Position numbers and translations under genes: made by a program | The notes under the pieces: model-generated | Seen by the model: the letters and a program-made list of their open reading frames with translations, nothing else | The model's database searches: none | What the model was told of the DNA's origin: nothing | Origin: Sequoia sempervirens | Lineage: Eukaryota > Streptophyta > Pinopsida > Cupressales > Cupressaceae | Assembly: GCA_007258455.2 (NCBI GenBank) | Contig: VDFB02047230.1 | Span: forward strand, 153,127,797 to 153,191,796 | Direction of reading: 5' to 3' | DNA length: 64,000 nt | In this document: positions 21,890 through 33,709 of the stretch, piece by piece | Position numbering within the stretch: position 1 is the first letter of the stretch | Layout of the letters: each line of letters starts with the position of its first letter

Positions 21890-23735
21890 ACTGTAATCTT
21901 CCATTGCCTTTCTAAAGGGCAACAAGTTGAGGAACACAAGTATTGTGATGTTCATCTTTTGTTAACACTTCGAGCTTGGACATTTGTAGCTTTTTTTCCA
22001 TTCTAGCAACCGATTCATCCAATGTATGGTGCTCATTTTTGTTATCTCTATTTTCAAAAAAGAGAAAGATCTTAGGACTTCAAGTCTAGGTGAGATTTCA
22101 AATGTGAAAGCCTCTTTTCCAATGGCAACAATGTTACAATTTATGCTTCAATTCTTGCTAGCATGTTTTCATGAATAACATGCTGAGACTCTACCTCAGA
22201 CAATGCATGAAGCCACCTTAACAATTCACCTCCTCATCTATGAATTCCACCACTAAGAAGACCACTTGGTTGAAAAATGTCCCCTTCAAGAGCTATAGTT
22301 GGAGATCACATATCTCTATGAGAAGGAATCTCCTTTGTAGCATTTGAATTGTTGCAAACAAATGTACTACAAAATACAAATTGCATATAGATGCTTCAAT
22401 TTCATCTTCATATGCAACAAGAGATAGTGCTAGCCTTGTGTTTCCATTGCCCACCAATTTGGCTGCTAATTATTATTGAGTTGTTGACAAAATGGTATGG
22501 GCTTGGATCTTGTTTAAAGGGATAATCGTTAGTCTTCTTTCTAGATGTCCTATTTGAAGTAGTGGCATTCCTATTTGTTTTGTATCCACTATCTCATTAC
22601 ACAACTTACCTCTTGTAGCAACCTCCAATGCAACTATTTTTGAGGCATCTTTAACTTTTATAAGTTGTGCAACAACACCTTTGACTTTTGAGCTATCAAA
22701 ATGCTTTGTAGGATCATTATAGGTAAATTTAACATTTCCCAATTGATCCTCAAGGAGCCTAATATCATCCTTCATCTTGCGAAGTGCATTATATTGTTGG
22801 AAACACTCATTTTCTAATGTCTCCATGCACCCTTCTTCATAGGCAACACCTTCCATTGTTGTCTTTATTTTCTCAACTTCATGTCTTTTAGATTGTAGCT
22901 CTCTCCGAACAGCATTGAGCTCCTTTTATTTTGGCCATGACAACTTCTTGTCTTTTAATTCCTTTTCTAATTGGTTAATTTTAGTCTTCAGTTGTTTTGC
23001 TTCACTTTTATCACTTCCAACTATTTCTTTTGCATCTAAAAAATTATTATCAATATGTTTTTCCTCATCCCCATTGATCTTACCTCTTAACACCCCTTGC
23101 TATTCCTTCGCATGATCTTCTAACTTCTTTTTTATATCTTTTGCTTCAAGCTTTAGATAAGTTTCTCTCTCATCAGCCCTTAGGATAGTTGAATCCCTTT
23201 CTTGGATAGATTTTTGAATTTTTTGAATACTTTTATGTACCTTTGTAGTCGCTTTATGCTCTATATTTATAGTATCTTTAGCATTAGACTATGCAAATGT
23301 TTCTTTTGACAAGCTTGTTAGAGAACTTGTCTACCTTTACAGATAAGACTTTTATGTCCCCACCCAATTGATTCTCTTTTTTTGTACTTAGATCTAGTTT
23401 TCTTTTTTATTATCATCCATTTCCAATTATATTTGTTCCATGGAATTTTTAACTTCAAAAATGTTTGGCTTCATTTGTTCAAATCCACTTATAGCATCAT
23501 CTCTCTTTCTTTGCTTGCACAAATTCATATGCAATACAAAACATTTTGAGCTAATCCACTTTTTCATTTCCATTTTCTTGTTGCACATACTGCACACGCT
23601 CCTTCCTCAAATTCTCATGAGTAGAAAGAATATCTTCAGTCAATACATTATCTATCTCATTCACTTTGGTCTAGTTTTTCCCAAGTGTTTTTAGAGTATA
23701 TTCTTTTTTCATTACATACTTTCTAGTATGTCCTC
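21890..23735 (-). pseudogene. SMC2: SMC2 (condensin subunit) pseudogene fragment: coiled coil, hinge, coiled coil
   Basis: The minus strand reads collinearly with plant SMC2 from the N-terminal coiled coil through the hinge into the C-terminal coiled coil. Near 23.7 kb it has 'LKTLGKN', then 'RKERVQYVQQENGN' and 'CIAYEFVQAKKERDDA'. At 22,856-22,473 it has the hinge entry 'FTYNDPTKHFDSSKVKGVVA', then 'LIKVKDASKIVALEVA' and 'RRLTIIPLNKIQAH'. Next come 'NTRLALSLVAY', the Q-P-S-G-L-L-like segment, and 'NEHHTLDESVARMEKK' near 22.0 kb. Functional SMC2 pairs with SMC4 in condensin. Both ATPase heads are absent. Many frameshifts and stops occur. Similarity continues without obvious intron-sized gaps, which suggests a retroposed or captured cDNA piece; plant SMC2 genes have many introns. 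It lies between oppositely oriented repeat arrays. Confidence 0.92.
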
Positions 23736-23810
23736 TTATTTTTTTATTAGTAGTAGCTCATAAAATTCTCATAAAAAAATTTGGTTTAGTCTAATTTTTT
23801 GCAAGCGAAA

Positions 23811-24590
23811 GGATTAAGCATCCATGGTTGGTTGTAATATGTAAAAAAATTGCAAGTGTTACAGACAGTTAAAATTCCAAAATTTATTGCACCATTTATT
23901 GTAAGAAAGTATATATTTTTTCAATCATAAGAAACAAAATTTGAAGGTGTGCTTCATTACATTCTTGGTGTGTAGGAAGCAAAAACTTTTCATAAGTAAG
24001 AGGATAGTGTGTTTTCCAACATTACAAATAATGTGAGCAATTTTTTTGTTCCAATTAGATGAAAAAGTGAAATGATATTTTTATTGTTACAAATAGTATT
24101 TATCACCATTATTCATTTAAAAGTATCCGTGATGAGAAAAATATTTTCCCACATATATACATACACATAACATTTATTACTATACTCTATTGAATACCAT
24201 GTAAGCAAATAATCTATGCAATATCATTGACTACTATATTAAAAATTGTTGAGCTCAAATGATTTTAATGTCAACTTTTTTCTTTCATTTATAAGCAAGC
24301 TACCATAAACAATAAGACTTCAAGTGGAATTTCCTACCAATATATTTGATATTAAAATAAATTGAATGCACAACATATACACACAACCAAATGATGCATC
24401 TATGGTTGGCTGTAATATGTAAAAAAGTTGCAAGTGGTACAATGAGTTAAAGTTCCAAAATTTATTGCACCGTCTACTGTAAGCAAGCATATATTTTTTC
24501 AATCATAAGAGGAATTTGAAACACAATTTTTAGTCTACCTAAGACTTGTGATAAATTATGAAGGTGCCTTTCATTACATTCTTTCTATCT
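23811..24590. repeat. Direct repeat of about 180 bp, two copies
   Basis: 23811-23990 and 24385-24580 share 'gttg(g/c)ttgtaatatgtaaaaaa', then 'aatttattgcacc', 'catatattttttcaatcat' and 'ttcattacattct'. The sequence between them is AT-rich and unrecognised. Confidence 0.75.
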
Positions 24591-24599
24591 AAATAAAAA

Positions 24600-26700
24600 A
24601 ATCCTTTTTAATATATTCATATTGTCAAAAACATTGCAAGTTGGAAAAGAGATGGTGTTATGAAACCTACAACCCACATAGTGTTGTAAAACCATATACA
24701 CTTAACAAACCAATTGGTTAGTCACCCCTCAGCTCAATTTGGTTTCAATTATGTATCCCCCAGCTGTAGAATAAAATAACTCACAACCCACTATGTTTTC
24801 CAACATGCAATTATTTTGTGCATTTATTTTTTAATCACATGAAGATACTAAATTGTGAGTTTTACCATAACTAATAGTTGTGGTAAATTATGAAGGTTTC
24901 TTTCATTACATAAATATTGTCTAAATAACAAATTATTTTCGAGGCATTCATATCATTTGGTAAAATTCTAGGTTGGAAAACATTGGGTGTTATAAAACCT
25001 ACAACCCATATACTGTTCTAAAACCCTTTACAAATAACAACCCAATTTGTTAGTCACTCCTCACCTCCAATTGGTTATTTTGTGATTTTCTCAAGAGCCT
25101 TTTTCTTTGTAGATAGAAATAATGTAATGAAATTGGAAAACACTAGGTGTTAAGAAATCTACAACCCACATAGTGTTTTAAAACCCTTTACACGTAATAG
25201 CCCAATTGATTAGTCACCCCTCAACTCAATTTGGTTAGTTTTATGTTTCCCCAACTTAAAACTCCTCCCCATGCTCTCAACCATTTAGATTTAAACATGT
25301 AGCATGAATAAACTAACAACCCACATTGTGTTTTCCAATCTACGATTATTTTGTGCATTTTTTGTTTCAATCATACAAAGAAATTGAAATCCAATTTTTA
25401 TTGTGACTAAAAGTTGTTATATATTATCAAGGTGAACTTCATTACATTCTTACTATCTATGAAAAAAAATGTTTCCAAGACATTCATACATCAATATAAT
25501 TTTTAGTGGGGGATACATAAAAGTATCCAAAATAACTTGAGGTGTGACCAACCAATTGGGTTCTTACTACATAAGTAACCAAAACACTTTCATTACATTC
25601 ATACTATCTATGTGTAATTGCAGGTTTAAAAACACTAGGTGTTATGAAACCTACAACCCAAATACAATCTTAAAACCCTTTACAAGTAACAACCCAATTG
25701 GTTACTCACCCCTCGGGTGAATTTGGATGGTCTTATATATCCCCCACCTACAACTCCACCCCGTGTTCTGAAACCTTCATCTTTCAACATGGAGAATGAA
25801 AGAACTCACAGCACAGAGTGTTTTCCAACCTCCAATTATTTTGTACATTATCATATTTGAACACATCTTCTTGAAAAATAATACTTCTTACAATTTAGAA
25901 CGTAGGTCTTACTCACATCAGTCTACCTCCAATGCCCGCAGGTGCATAAAATTTAGTGAAAATGATAGCTTCTTGTGCAAGCCATTAGGCCAGTGAATTT
26001 TATGGTCGAACTCCTACACCATAACATCACAACATACCTAAGCCCTTGTGGTTTCTAAGATTGTATATGTAGGTGTGCATTAGAAATAGCAAGAACACCA
26101 GTTTCTTGCCATTAATGAAAATAATGAATCAACTTGTTGACAGTGGTGAAACACAAAGTGTTAATGGTTGTTGGAAAACACTGGGTGTTTATAAAACAAT
26201 GTCTTTCATTACATTCCTATGGTCTAAATAATTTTTTTTTCAAGAAATTCATATTGTTTTGTAAAATTCTAGGTTGCAAAACACTAGGTTTTATGAAACC
26301 TGCAACCCACATAATGTTTTAAAACCTTTTACAAGTAACAACCCAGTCGGTTAGAAACCCCTCACCTTAATTCAGTTGTGAAGATAGGTTTTTATTGACA
26401 AGTTTTGAAGGTTTTTCATTTGGCTTCATTATGTAGAGGGTTTTAGAACATTGTGTGGGTTGGAGGTTTTATAAATCATGTACTCACCTCCCACTATGTT
26501 TTCCAACTTGTAATCATGCAGAGTGTTATTGGTTGTTAGAAAACACTGGGTGCTTATAAAATGGTGCCTTTCATTACATTCCTATGGTCTAAATAATAAA
26601 ATATTTTCAGGATATTCATATTGTTTTGTAAAATTCCATGTTACAAAACACTAGTTTTATGAAACTTGCAACCCACATAATGTTTTAAAACCCTTTAGAA
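24600..26700 (-). repeat. Inverted array of the ~310-380-bp repeat family (right arm)
   Basis: About six or seven diverged units occur, with 'aacctacaacccaca' near 24,665, 25,005, 25,150, 25,650, 26,298 and 26,667. They are the reverse complement of the units at 17.7-18.7 kb, with 'aaaaccctttaca', 'aacccaattggttagtcacc', 'cccctcacct' and 'ttccaacctac'. The part at about 26,030-26,700 is the inverted counterpart of about 18,220-18,840. Together with the left arm it encloses the PPR fragments and the SMC2 pseudogene. Confidence 0.88.
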
Positions 26701-27146
26701 GTAACAATAGGAATTATTTGTGGAGTTGGTGGCCCCATGAACATTAGATTTTTCTACTTATATTTATGCAGTCATCTTAAATTTATTTTTATAGTATTAA
26801 TAATGATTTTTTTAGTAAATAAATGAAAAAAATTGAAAGCAAATATTAAAAAAGATGGAAAGAAATTTGTGTAGCCATGTGGATTTTTAGAAATATGTAG
26901 TTGCTGCTTATTTCTAACCCCCTTTTTCACATCTTATTTTCAATTCCTAAGCAGTACTGCTCCATAAAAATAGGAAAATATTTCAAATTATCCTATTCTC
27001 ATAAATAAGAAATTTCATGGGGACATCTAGCTACTTACTTTTAAGTAGAAAATGGGCTTAAGCAGCCACATGGGGATACGGGTAAGTATCCATTGGATAC
27101 TAGTGGTAACACCAACAAATAATGTAGATGCCCAGTGGCCTTAGTT
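26701..27146. other. Spacer with a short direct repeat shared with 17.2 kb
   Basis: 27094-27146 ('cattggatactagtgg', then 'aatgtagatgccca') matches 17217-17270 in the same orientation. The two lie on the outer sides of the inverted structure. No gene is seen. Confidence 0.5.
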
Positions 27147-28535
27147 GTTGAGAAATGGTTCCTCAAATATACTGATGTTTAGGCCTATAGATTGTCGAAC
27201 AAATAGTTGAATATCATTGGGAACCAGTCACTAGTCTGATCAAAATCTCGATGGAGGGTGTTGCATTGGCAGTAGGGAGAACTATTATCAGCATGACAGG
27301 GTGGTGTTGAGGGGAACTGTCAAAGATTCTCCATGATGCCTCGATAAGTTTTCTGTAACATTGTCGGCGAGAGTCGATCACCTCAGAGGGAGTTTCTTGA
27401 ATGTCTCTTTGATACTCTGATGGAAGTTTGTCGAAGAGACATGGCGTGGTCACCAAGACATTGGATTATGTCTCTTTGACATGCTGATAGAAGGATGGAA
27501 GAACATTTTTGGTGGGACTTCGAGGTTTCTCTGAGACTTTGGTGCAAGTATTTTTGATGGTCTGACGGAATAGTGAGCGGTGATATTATGATTAGTGTGA
27601 CATTGGGTGCTCGGAGAGACATGGTCTAGTGTCTCTTCAACACTCTGATGACTAAATAAAGTAATGAACTATATGCTTGTCATTGTGACGATGTGAGTTC
27701 GGAAAGAGAGTGGTTTCATGTCTCTTCGACACCTCGATAACTAAAGTCTTGGTGGTTCCTATTGGTGTATGTTGAAAACTTGGTTGTATTACCTTCGTCG
27801 GAGTGACATACTTGTTTCGATGGGAGACAAGAGGATGTCTCATTGAAGTGGTCATACATTGCTTGCTTCACATATACGTTGTGAAGCAAATGGAGTGATG
27901 GTCATTTTAGAGTGATATAGGGTGGTCAGAGAGACATGGCTTGAAGTCTCTTTGATGACCCAATATGACTTCGATGGCAGGAAGGTGACGGTTAAGTTGC
28001 TCGTGGTTGTTCATTTGGTATTATGGTTTCTTAGAATGATTAAAAACTGAATGGGACTGCCATAGTGTGTGGGGCTCGGTTGGAGAGTCGAAGAGAGAGG
28101 GAAATAGAATAGGGTTATGATGTTCGATTCTCTCCAGAATGGAATAAGATGTAAACTCTATAAAGGATTAGAGCCTGAATTGTATTTGTAGCTATATTTT
28201 GTTGTTGAATAATACAATGACGATCTAGGCTTCTGGAGTGTGGGGTTTTTTTACCCAGAAGGTTTTTCCCCACGTAAAATCTATGTGTTCCTATTGTTTG
28301 TTTCATCTTTCATGTTTGTTGATTCTGGTTGTTGAATCTATTTAATGGTGTTGTTTGGAACAAGTTTAATTAGCATTAATTTTTCTCTAAGGTTCAATGT
28401 GGGAAATGAACTATGTCTGATTCCGCTTTGCGGCATACTAGTTCGTGTCTTTGAGGCAATATGATGAAATTAAAATTACCAAAGGAACTACTATTCTTAG
28501 ATGCTCTTTCTGGGATGAATCGACATTTCCATACA
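27147..28535 (+). repeat. Copia-type LTR remnant
   Basis: It begins at about TGTTGAG (27147) and ends just before a primer-binding site at 28538. The first kilobase has four or more blocks pairing 'gagacatgg' with 'tgtctctt', a U3-like internal repeat. TATAAAG follows at 28159. The downstream part, with 'acccagaaggtttttcccca', resembles the U5 of copia LTRs. No matching second LTR or gag follows, so this is a truncated element. The exact start is inferred. Confidence 0.6.
28159..28165 (+). promoter_or_regulatory. TATA box in the copia-type LTR
   Basis: TATAAAG in 'ctctataaaggatt', placed between the repeat-rich U3-like part and the U5-like part of the LTR remnant. Confidence 0.5.
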
Positions 28536-28537
28536 AG

Positions 28538-28550
28538 TGGTATTAGAGCC
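28538..28550 (+). other. Primer-binding site, initiator tRNA-Met type (one mismatch)
   Basis: TGGTATTAGAGCC differs by one base from the usual TGGTATCAGAGCC and lies right after the LTR remnant. Confidence 0.72.
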
Positions 28551-28576
28551 TTCTTTTAGGATTTGTTTTTTTCTTG

Positions 28577-28680
28577 CATGTGCAATTTTGTGAGTTGCAT
28601 GTACTTGCATGTGTGTTGCATGTACTTGCATGGACTCGCATGTGGCTTTCATGTGCTTGCATGTTGATGTATGTAAGAAT
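28577..28680. repeat. Short tandem repeat based on 'gcatgtacttgcatgt'
   Basis: 'ttgcatgt' and 'gcatgtacttgcatg' recur about seven times with small changes. It is probably simple-repeat expansion in a retroelement leader. Confidence 0.7.
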
Positions 28681-30082
28681 TCCTAGTGTTTCTAGTTTTG
28701 GGTATTCCTTCTATGAATATTTCTTTGTGTGGCAAGCTTGAGGAAATCTAAAGAAATCGATTGATGGATTGATCCTTTGGTGAGTTGAAATTCTTGCTCT
28801 CTTTTTTGAGTTTCATGGGACAACATGCAACATGGAGGATGGTGAATATGGAGAAACTGGAGCTAGTCATACTAGAATGTTTATTAGAGGTTTTTAGAGG
28901 TGTTATATCCATAGTTTCTTGTTTTGGATCATAGTGCAGAGAAAGTTGTGTTCACCAATGTGTGAACTATGAAAGCAGTGTTGTCTGGGAGATATGATTT
29001 TTCTCCACATTTCTCTAAAATTTGGTTTCTAGTCTTGCGGATCTTAGGGTGTGATTATATTTCTCATATCTATCTTCAGTCTGATTTGTTTGTGATTTGG
29101 TGCTCTACAAGGATGGTTTAATGAGTTATAGTGTGTGGAAGGTTAACTGGGTGTACTGGATGCATATATTCTTCAGTAGAAAGTTGTTGTGAAGGATTTT
29201 TTAAATTTTAGGGTGTTGATTGGATACTCTAGATTGTGTTCAAGTGATGTATGTTTTCTGCAAGTCATCTTTGGATCAAAGGAAACATGTACTTAAATTT
29301 TTAGCGGTGTTTACATAGGTTCAATCGATAATGGGTGTTTACACTAATTGTGAATTTGCTTCAGTGTTTGTGGAAGCATGGTGTGGTGTGTATACATGGA
29401 TTTAGGTTTGAGTTAAGGTGTGATGTGGTATGCCTTCATTCCTTTCCATCATGGGAATTTTTTGGTACTGAGCTAATTTGAATTTGCATGGTTGAGGTGC
29501 ATAGTTGACCTCAAAGAATGTTTTCAAGGTTGAGGATGGTATAAATAAGTGATGAACTAATGAAGGATGTGTGTGTGAAGTGTGTGTGTGATGCAAAGTG
29601 TAGAGTTGTGAAGTGCGAAAGTGAAACATGAAGTGTGAGCTTTAATGTGTTAGACTACTGGAAGCAATGAGCAGGAGGTGTCTACATTCTTCAGAGAGAC
29701 TGTGAATGTATTAGTGATGTTGTGGTGGATATTTTCTATTTCTTTGAGATGGATTTATCATTGTAAAAATCTTCTTTCTTATTTTTTGTAATTTGGCATT
29801 GATCCCTTTAGTAGTGAACCTATTATATTCGGTATCATAATTACTTTATATTGTGGGCTAATCCTCACCATGGCTTTTCCCTTATTGGGTTTTCCATGTA
29901 AATCCAGTGTTTTGTTGTGTATGGTGTTGTTGTGTTTCATTTTATGTTATTTTCTTCCATGATAAATCACTTTAATAGATTAAAGGCTAATAAGGTTAAT
30001 GTGGATTTGAATGTTAGTGATGGTTTTGATGTTTTAATGAACAACTAATTCACCCCCCCTCTCATGTGTCTTGTTCATTCAA
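28681..30082 (+). repeat. Degenerate LTR-like sequence, 3' end recognisable
   Basis: Near 29,880 'gggttttccatgtaaatcc' resembles the U5 of copia LTRs. The block ends 'aattcaccccccctctcatg' to 'cattcaaca' at 30,082, typical of an LTR 3' end. The primer-binding site expected after it is not found and the 5' boundary is unknown. The middle (28.7-29.8 kb) has no recognised coding. Confidence 0.4.
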
Positions 30083-32829
30083 CAAAAACATGGAAACAAT
30101 TGAGTGACTTATTTTTGACAAATTTTCATTCACCTAATGTATGAATAAAAAACATAAATAAAATATGGAGGATGAAAAAATTAAGGAGGAATTAGTAAAA
30201 TATGATGAAAAATGATTTAAAAGTGTGGTTAGAAAACTAGAATAAACCTTCATATTTTAGTGCTTACCCCTCACATTATAGTAGAAGTAGATGAAAATAT
30301 TTCCTCTTCATATAAGGATGGTAGACATGATCACCATAATACAATCCTAGTCAAAGATATATGAGAATAATTAAGTAGGAAATGATGAAATTGATTTCAT
30401 TTCAAATTAGAGTTGGAAAATGAAATCTATTTGGCTGCATGTGTGAAGGAATGGAGGAATAATTATAGGTGGATAAGAATGAGGAAGTGAAGGAATTGGA
30501 GTTTGATGTGGTGGATTGGGAATTGGAAGAGGAGTGGGAATATTTCAATGGTGAGATGTGTGGAGGAAAGTTATGAGGAGAAGATTTATGGGGGGGTTGG
30601 AAGTTATGAGGAGAGTGAACAAAAGGCTCTCACTCAAAGGATGAAGATGAAGACTGAGATGAGGAAGGAGATGAATGAACAACTAGCATTGCATTATTGA
30701 TATTTCTTGAACTAGTGGTAAATATCTAAGGTTAGGGGTATCAGTTGGGACATTGAGAGTAGGAGGTGGAATTTTTTCATGTTTTGATAAGAATGTGGCC
30801 AGGGTTGTGAGGTTAATGGTAGGATAGTAGAGGGAATGACAATAGTGGTAGGAGATAATCAAGCAACATAAGTGAAGGGTGAGGGTTGAAAGGGTGGAAA
30901 ATAGGGGAAAGAGGTAAAATAATTGCTTAAATGGACATGATTATATTTAAAATGAGGAATGGAGAGAGGCATAAATGGTATGAGTGTGGGTTAGATGAGA
31001 AGGACTAGGCATAAAAATTTAGGTGAAGGAATATTGAGTGGTAGGAAAAAGAAAAGAGGTTGGCTAGAAAAGAGGGATAAAAGTAGTAGAATTAGACTAT
31101 AAAGGGACATGAATGTGGATAATATATCCTCTACATTGTAATATCTCTAGCTCCCTAAGATGGGTGATGATGATATTATAAGTGTGAAATGTGGGAGAGT
31201 TAGAAAATCAATAGTAAGACACACAACCATCAATGAGACGTATTATATTAAAGCTTTGAATCAATAAAACTACTCTATTTGTAGCAAAACAAATCTCTAA
31301 AAATGTTCCATTGTTCTCTATTCTCAAGGATTCATTAAATCATTTGGCTCTCAGATTTATATGTGCACTATGATTGTTAGAATGACAACTTTAGAAACGA
31401 GATGTTGTTCAAAATGCAAGAAATCTAAGTTCCTACATGAAACTATGTGATAAAATCCATGATACTATGATAATGGTGATATTGACAAATGGATAATGAT
31501 GATGCATAAAAAGCTAAAATGATTATGCATATGCTCAAATATTAAATATTGATATGATAAACTAAAATACAATTACTAACTAAGACATGATTCTAAGTTA
31601 GAATGATAAAACCATGCAACTTGCAAAATGCTAAATGATCAAATTCTAAATGCTCCAATGCTCCAAAGTTATTCCTGCATAATAAGTTTTCTAAAAGATG
31701 TGATTATAAATGTTGTAGTAAAGGGTTGTATTTATAGGATTTTCAAAGCATCTTGTGATCTAGCAATGATCGACAGTCCAAATTCAAACATGAGGGATGA
31801 ACGGTGGAGATGGAAGAATCAAGGAGGATGTTCCCTTGACCAAGGGAAACATGCCAAATGGATGAAGGAATAAAGTGTGTGAGAAATAAGCCATGTGTTA
31901 AAAGTTTGTTGAAGATAATTGGTTTAAAATAATGTAATTAAATATTAGTCATTTTTAATTACATGTTACATTTGATGACATAGCCAAAAAGTGTTGTAGA
32001 CATGTGACTAAATTTGAATTCAAAATTATTCAAACTTAGTGAGAAGATATTTAATTCAATAAAAACAAACTATAGTCATTTGTTTATTTAATTAAATTTA
32101 TAAGAATGTGGTTTAGGATGAAGAATTTTAGAAAAGTGTGAACTATATAAATAAATTGAGAATTTATTTATAAGTAGATGAATTAAAGGAGTTTATTAAT
32201 TAAATAGCTAGTATTTAATTAATTAATTGTCTTGACCGATTTTAGGTGTATATATTTTGCCCCTCTTTGAAGTAATGTGTTTACACATTGCTTCAAAGAA
32301 AAATTTGTTGTTGATGTCGACAAAAAAAAAAAAATTTGATGCCCCAGACGCTAATTTTTAGGTGATGATGGATATATGCCCCCTTGAGAGATAAATTGGT
32401 GAATTTTTGAATTTTTTGGATTTTTTGAAAAATTTGATGATTTTTTGATGATCTCAAAATTTTATGATTTAGAAATGATTTATCTCCCAAAAAATGATGT
32501 ATAAGCCAACAGGTGATGAAATTGATGAATTTTCCCCTTTTGAAAATAAAATAAAACAACCCCATAAAAATGCCACTTAATTAACCTTTAAAATTTTAGA
32601 AAGAGTGATTAGAAGTTCATTTGAGCATTTGCATTTTCAAAAATTTGAGATTGAGTGAATGATTTGTGCAAATTTGGTGAAATGGTGATCCCTTACCACA
32701 TGCATTGGTTCAAGCGAGTCAGGCATCACAACCGCCCAGCAGCGTATGGACCTCTGGTATATACCCTGAAAACCTCTTGTAATTTTTGCATTTCATTTTT
32801 GGCATGTTTTTCACGTTTGAATTCGGATT
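30083..32829. other. Spacer, partly purine-rich; no gene recognised
   Basis: 30,430-31,080 is strongly purine-biased (long runs of G and A on the plus strand). 31.9-32.25 kb is AT-rich, and an A-run occurs at 32,322. No family resemblance was found in the short frames. Confidence 0.4.
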
Positions 32830-33225
32830 TGATTAGTTTAGCGCATTGAAAACCTGATGTAGTGCATAGAACAACTGTTCTAGTGCATCAAAAACTTTAT
32901 CCCATTGGATTAGAATGTTAGCAAACAGGATAAATGGATTAGCACATAGATTCCTGTAGCGCATAGGTAACCTAAAGTAGCACATTGAGTGATTGAAGTA
33001 GAGCATAGAATCCTTTAGCACGTAGGTGAACTGATTTAGCGCGTTGATGATATGATGTAGCGCATAGGATAAATCATTGCATCAAGACCTTGTTTCGGCG
33101 CATACGTGAAATTGTCTTGCGCATATGATAGTTCAGTGCATAGAAACTCTATTCTAGCCCATAGATGAATTTTTCTGGTGCATAGAGTTTTTCAGCGCAT
33201 AAAAAGACTATTTTAGCACATTGGA
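32830..33225 (+). repeat. Minisatellite, ~20-bp unit with core 'tagcgcatag', about 18-20 copies
   Basis: Units such as 'tagcgcataggtaacctaaa', 'tagcacattgagtgattgaa' and 'tagcgcgttgatgatatgat' follow each other with 18-22 bp spacing. The core drifts (gtgcatag, gcacatag, gcgcatac). It lies upstream of the plant-mobile-domain pseudogene. Confidence 0.85.
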
Positions 33226-33324
33226 GAAATTTTAGACCAAATTGATGATTTTCTTGATTAGACTCCTTGATTTTGATGATGTTTGATCACTTCAGCCTTT
33301 GATTTGATGATGATTGATGATGTT

Positions 33325-33510
33325 GATAGATTAGGTGTCCATTGATCTCATGATAGGTGAAATTCAATGATAGGATGATGATAATTGACCTCATGATATG
33401 TGAGGATCAATTATAATTAACCTCATGATAGGCAAGGATCAATGATAGGTTGATTGATTGATTGACCTCATGATAGGTGAGGTTGATTGATAGATTGATG
33501 CTCACAAGAT
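33325..33510 (+). repeat. Tandem repeat, ~35-45-bp unit with 'cctcatgataggtgagg'
   Basis: Four copies of 'tga(c/t)ctcatgata(g/t)gtga', followed by 'atcaatgatagg' or variants, occur near 33,345, 33,388, 33,420 and 33,465. Confidence 0.8.
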
Positions 33511-33709
33511 TTGATCAAAGTCTCACTAGAGCTGATTAGATTGATAAGCTAATTGATTTTGATTAATTGATTATTTGGTTGATGTCAATTGATTTATTGG
33601 CTAATTTGTGATTTTTGTGATGATAGGAGCCTTTGACGAGTCTACAAATTAGAGAGTAGTTCCCTAGGACATGGGATTTGTTACCCCACCTAACGCAGCC
33701 TAAGGTAGT

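Noticed and set aside
22915..23694. Plus-strand frames with hydrophobic, membrane-like composition
   Set aside because: They are complements of the charged coiled coil of the SMC2 pseudogene, which is read on the minus strand.
28577..28680. CRISPR-like or regulatory array at the 'gcatgtacttgcatg' repeat
   Set aside because: Units are short, adjacent and variable, with no spacers. It is simple-repeat expansion in plant DNA.
28115..30082. A complete copia element between the two LTR-like pieces at 27.1-28.5 kb and 28.7-30.1 kb
   Set aside because: The two pieces are not similar to each other along their length, no gag or pol is found, and no TSD pair was identified. They are listed as separate remnants.
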